The notes beneath the pieces are model-generated. The model was not told where the DNA came from, did no database searches, and was given only the letters and a program-made list of their open reading frames with translations. From assembly GCF_015500055.1 (NCBI RefSeq), contig NZ_CP045492.1:630501-694500 (forward strand): a DNA stretch of 64,000 bases. The letters are read 5' to 3'. This document shows, piece after piece, positions 62,217-64,000 of the stretch. Position 1 is the stretch's first letter, and each line of letters begins with the position of its first letter. The translations under genes and the position numbers were made by a program. Origin of the DNA: Mesorhizobium sp. NBSH29. Its GTDB lineage: Bacteria; Pseudomonadota; Alphaproteobacteria; Rhizobiales; Rhizobiaceae.

Positions 62217-64000
62217 ATGAAGCAAGATTCGCCACTGTTTGATCTCGAGCTCGAGACGCGGTCCGTGCCGGTGCTGGTTCCCGTACCTACGGAGCGGCCC
62301 TACAGCTATGCCGTGCCGGCGGGAATGCGTGTCGAGCCCGGTTCCATCGTCCAGGTGCCGCTTGGCCCGCGCCAGGTGGCGGGAATTGTCTGGGACCAGG
62401 ACAGCGGCTTCGTTGACCCGAAGAAACTGCGGCCGATAACCCATGTCTTCGACTGTCCTCCCATTGACCATGGGTTGCGCAGGCTGGTGGACTGGATTTC
62501 ATCCTACACCCTATCGGCCCCCGGCATGGTGGCCCGCATGCTCTTGCGCGCACCTGAAGCGTTTGACCCCTTGCCTTGGACCGAAGGCCTGCGTCACGCC
62601 GGTACAGAGCCTGACCGGATGACGGCTGCACGGGCCCGCGTGCTCGACCTGGCAGTCGATGGAATGGCATGGACCCGCTCCGGGCTTGCCCATGCGGCGG
62701 GGGTTTCCTTGAGCGTCGTTGACGGACTGAGGGCGCAAGGAGTGTTTGAGGAAGTCATGATCCCGCCGCGCCCGGTCGTGGCTGAACCCGACCCTGGCTT
62801 TGCGGTCCCTGAGCTGAATCAGGAGCAGCGCGCGGCTGCCGACACGCTCCGCGCGCAGGCTAATGCCGATGTCTTCAGTGTGACCGTGATCGATGGTGTG
62901 ACCGGCTCGGGCAAGACCGAGGTCTATTTCGAGGCTGTGGCGGCGGTAATTGAACAAGGCAAACAGGTGCTGATCTTGCTGCCCGAGATCGCGCTGACGC
63001 AAGCCTTTCTGGAACGTTTCCACGACCGCTTTGGTGCAAAGCCGGCCGAGTGGCATTCTGACTTGCCACCCAAGATGCGCGAGCGCGTCTGGCGTCAGGT
63101 GGCTGAGGGAACGGTTCGTGTCGTTGCTGGCGCGCGGTCGGCACTTTTCCTCCCGTTCAACAATCTTGGCCTGATTATCGTCGATGAGGAACATGACCCT
63201 GCCTACAAGCAGGAAGACCGCGTCTATTACCACGCCCGCGACATGGCGGTGGTGCGCGGCCATATCAGCAATTTTCCGGTTGTCCTTGCCTCGGCAACGC
63301 CGTCGATTGAAACGCAGGTCAATGCGCAACAAGGGCGCTATCAGCGGATACCCTTGCCACAGCGCTTTGCTGAGGCCGCGCTGCCCGACATCCGTGCCAT
63401 CGACATGCGCAAGGCGCCTCCCGCCCGTGGCGGTTTCCTGTCGCCGGCCTTGCTTGGTGCAATGAAGGCAACGCTGGCGCGCGGCGAACAGTCGCTGCTG
63501 TTCCTCAACCGGCGCGGTTACGCACCGCTGACGCTCTGCCGGTCCTGTGGGCATCGCTTCCAATGTCCCGATTGCTCAAGCTGGCTCGTGGAACATCGTT
63601 TTCGCGGACAGTTGGTCTGCCACCATTGCGGCCATAATGAACGTCGGCCCGATTCGTGCCCCGAATGCGGAACCCTCGATCACTTAGTCGCGTGCGGACC
63701 AGGCGTCGAACGTATCGCGGAAGAAGTCGTGCAGCATTTCCCCGACGCGCGCACCATCGTACTGTCGTCTGATATTTTGGGCGGGGTCAAACGCTTGAGG
63801 CTCGAGCTTGATGCCATCGCCAAGGGCGAGGCCGACATTGTCGTGGGCACCCAACTGGTCGCTAAGGGCCACAATTTTCCCAACATGACATTGGTAGGCG
63901 TGGTCGACGCCGACCTCGGTTTGGCTAATGGCGATCCACGCGCCGCCGAAAGAACTTTTCAATTACTAAACCAGGTAACGGGCCGCGCCGGCAGGACCGG
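62217..64000 (+). CDS. priA: Primosomal replication-restart helicase PriA, C-terminus cut
   Basis: The first 594 codons of PriA; the frame is open at the window edge. N-terminal 3' DNA-binding domain (VPVLVPVPTERPYSYAVPAG), helicase core with Walker A GVTGSGKTEVYFEA, DEEH box IIVDEEHDPAYKQEDR, motif III VLASATPSIET; two zinc ribbons with eight cysteines between LCRSCGHRFQCPDC and PDSCPECG; then VVGTQLVAKGHNFPNMTLVG and VDADLGLANGDPRAAE, and the start of motif VI (QVTGRAGRTG). It reloads the replisome at stalled forks. ATG 62217 has AAGG upstream. Confidence 0.96.
   Translation, partial: MKQDSPLFDLELETRSVPVLVPVPTERPYSYAVPAGMRVEPGSIVQVPLGPRQVAGIVWDQDSGFVDPKKLRPITHVFDCPPIDHGLRRLVDWISSYTLSAPGMVARMLLRAPEAFDPLPWTEGLRHAGTEPDRMTAARARVLDLAVDGMAWTRSGLAHAAGVSLSVVDGLRAQGVFEEVMIPPRPVVAEPDPGFAVPELNQEQRAAADTLRAQANADVFSVTVIDGVTGSGKTEVYFEAVAAVIEQGKQVLILLPEIALTQAFLERFHDRFGAKPAEWHSDLPPKMRERVWRQVAEGTVRVVAGARSALFLPFNNLGLIIVDEEHDPAYKQEDRVYYHARDMAVVRGHISNFPVVLASATPSIETQVNAQQGRYQRIPLPQRFAEAALPDIRAIDMRKAPPARGGFLSPALLGAMKATLARGEQSLLFLNRRGYAPLTLCRSCGHRFQCPDCSSWLVEHRFRGQLVCHHCGHNERRPDSCPECGTLDHLVACGPGVERIAEEVVQHFPDARTIVLSSDILGGVKRLRLELDAIAKGEADIVVGTQLVAKGHNFPNMTLVGVVDADLGLANGDPRAAERTFQLLNQVTGRAGRT

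Noticed and set aside
62511-63563. 350-codon leftward frame over priA
   Set aside because: Antisense to the PriA helicase core and zinc ribbons, which are intact.

Overview
The window reads as ordinary chromosomal sequence of a GC-rich alphaproteobacterium, most likely a member of the Hyphomicrobiales close to the Phyllobacteriaceae/Rhizobiaceae. The support is in gene content: a TrcR (DUF1013) regulator, an Omp2b-type porin, a complete hmuPSTUV haem-uptake set under an iron-responsive (RirA-type) box, a 1592-residue NAD-glutamate dehydrogenase, Usg and DUF1674 proteins, the rsmB - heparinase II/III - purH order, and a CyaC-type haem/FeS adenylate cyclase. I see no tRNA, rRNA, CRISPR array, phage, transposase or other clear sign of recent transfer. 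About sixty protein genes cover nearly all of the sequence; both edges cut a gene (a secreted phytase/esterase-like protein at the left, priA at the right).

Layout. 1-5.2 kb: cut secreted protein, trcR, a TetR/NmrA-type divergent pair with a palindromic operator, a WYL regulator, a DUF1127 gene followed by a hairpin showing an anti-Shine-Dalgarno loop, and an SDR dehydrogenase. 5.2-7.4 kb: propionyl-CoA synthetase and a 51-residue membrane protein. 7.4-15.2 kb: the haem locus, hmuP-S-T-U-V leftward and receptor plus tonB rightward from a shared control region. 15.2-25.4 kb: porin, YggT/DUF167, secreted unknown protein, acyltransferase, lptE-leuS, YggS, LysR/aldo-keto reductase pair, usg. 25.7-32.4 kb: acs, MFS transporter, CMD-family protein, a short structured transcript with an extreme ribosome-binding site, thermonuclease, two PepSY paralogues, a transglutaminase-like protein and an SdhAF4-like protein. 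32.4-39.7 kb: htpX-rsmB, heparinase-like, purH, Nudix with a possible zinc-ribbon partner, small basic protein. 39.7-51.5 kb: MFS, gdh, typA, cyaC, PhoD-type phosphatase. 51.8-64 kb: M3 peptidase, NTF2-like protein, diguanylate cyclase, beta carbonic anhydrase, pyridoxal kinase, LemA/TPM/TPM cluster, GNAT, ppa, transaldolase, priA.

How it fits together. The haem block is a self-contained iron-acquisition system: receptor and TonB for the outer membrane, HmuT/U/V for import, HmuS for haem handling, HmuP as regulator. Acs and PrpE feed short-chain acids into acyl-CoA pools. CyaC and the diguanylate cyclase are the two second-messenger enzymes. The rest is housekeeping (translation, purine synthesis, replication restart, envelope assembly).

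I found no clearly new multi-gene system. The best leads are small: the anti-SD hairpin behind the DUF1127 gene, the 15-base complement to the 16S rRNA tail in front of a 23-codon frame inside a terminated structured transcript, the transglutaminase-like protein without its usual histidine, and the zinc-ribbon frame coupled to a Nudix gene. All functions are read from sequence by eye; no database search was run.
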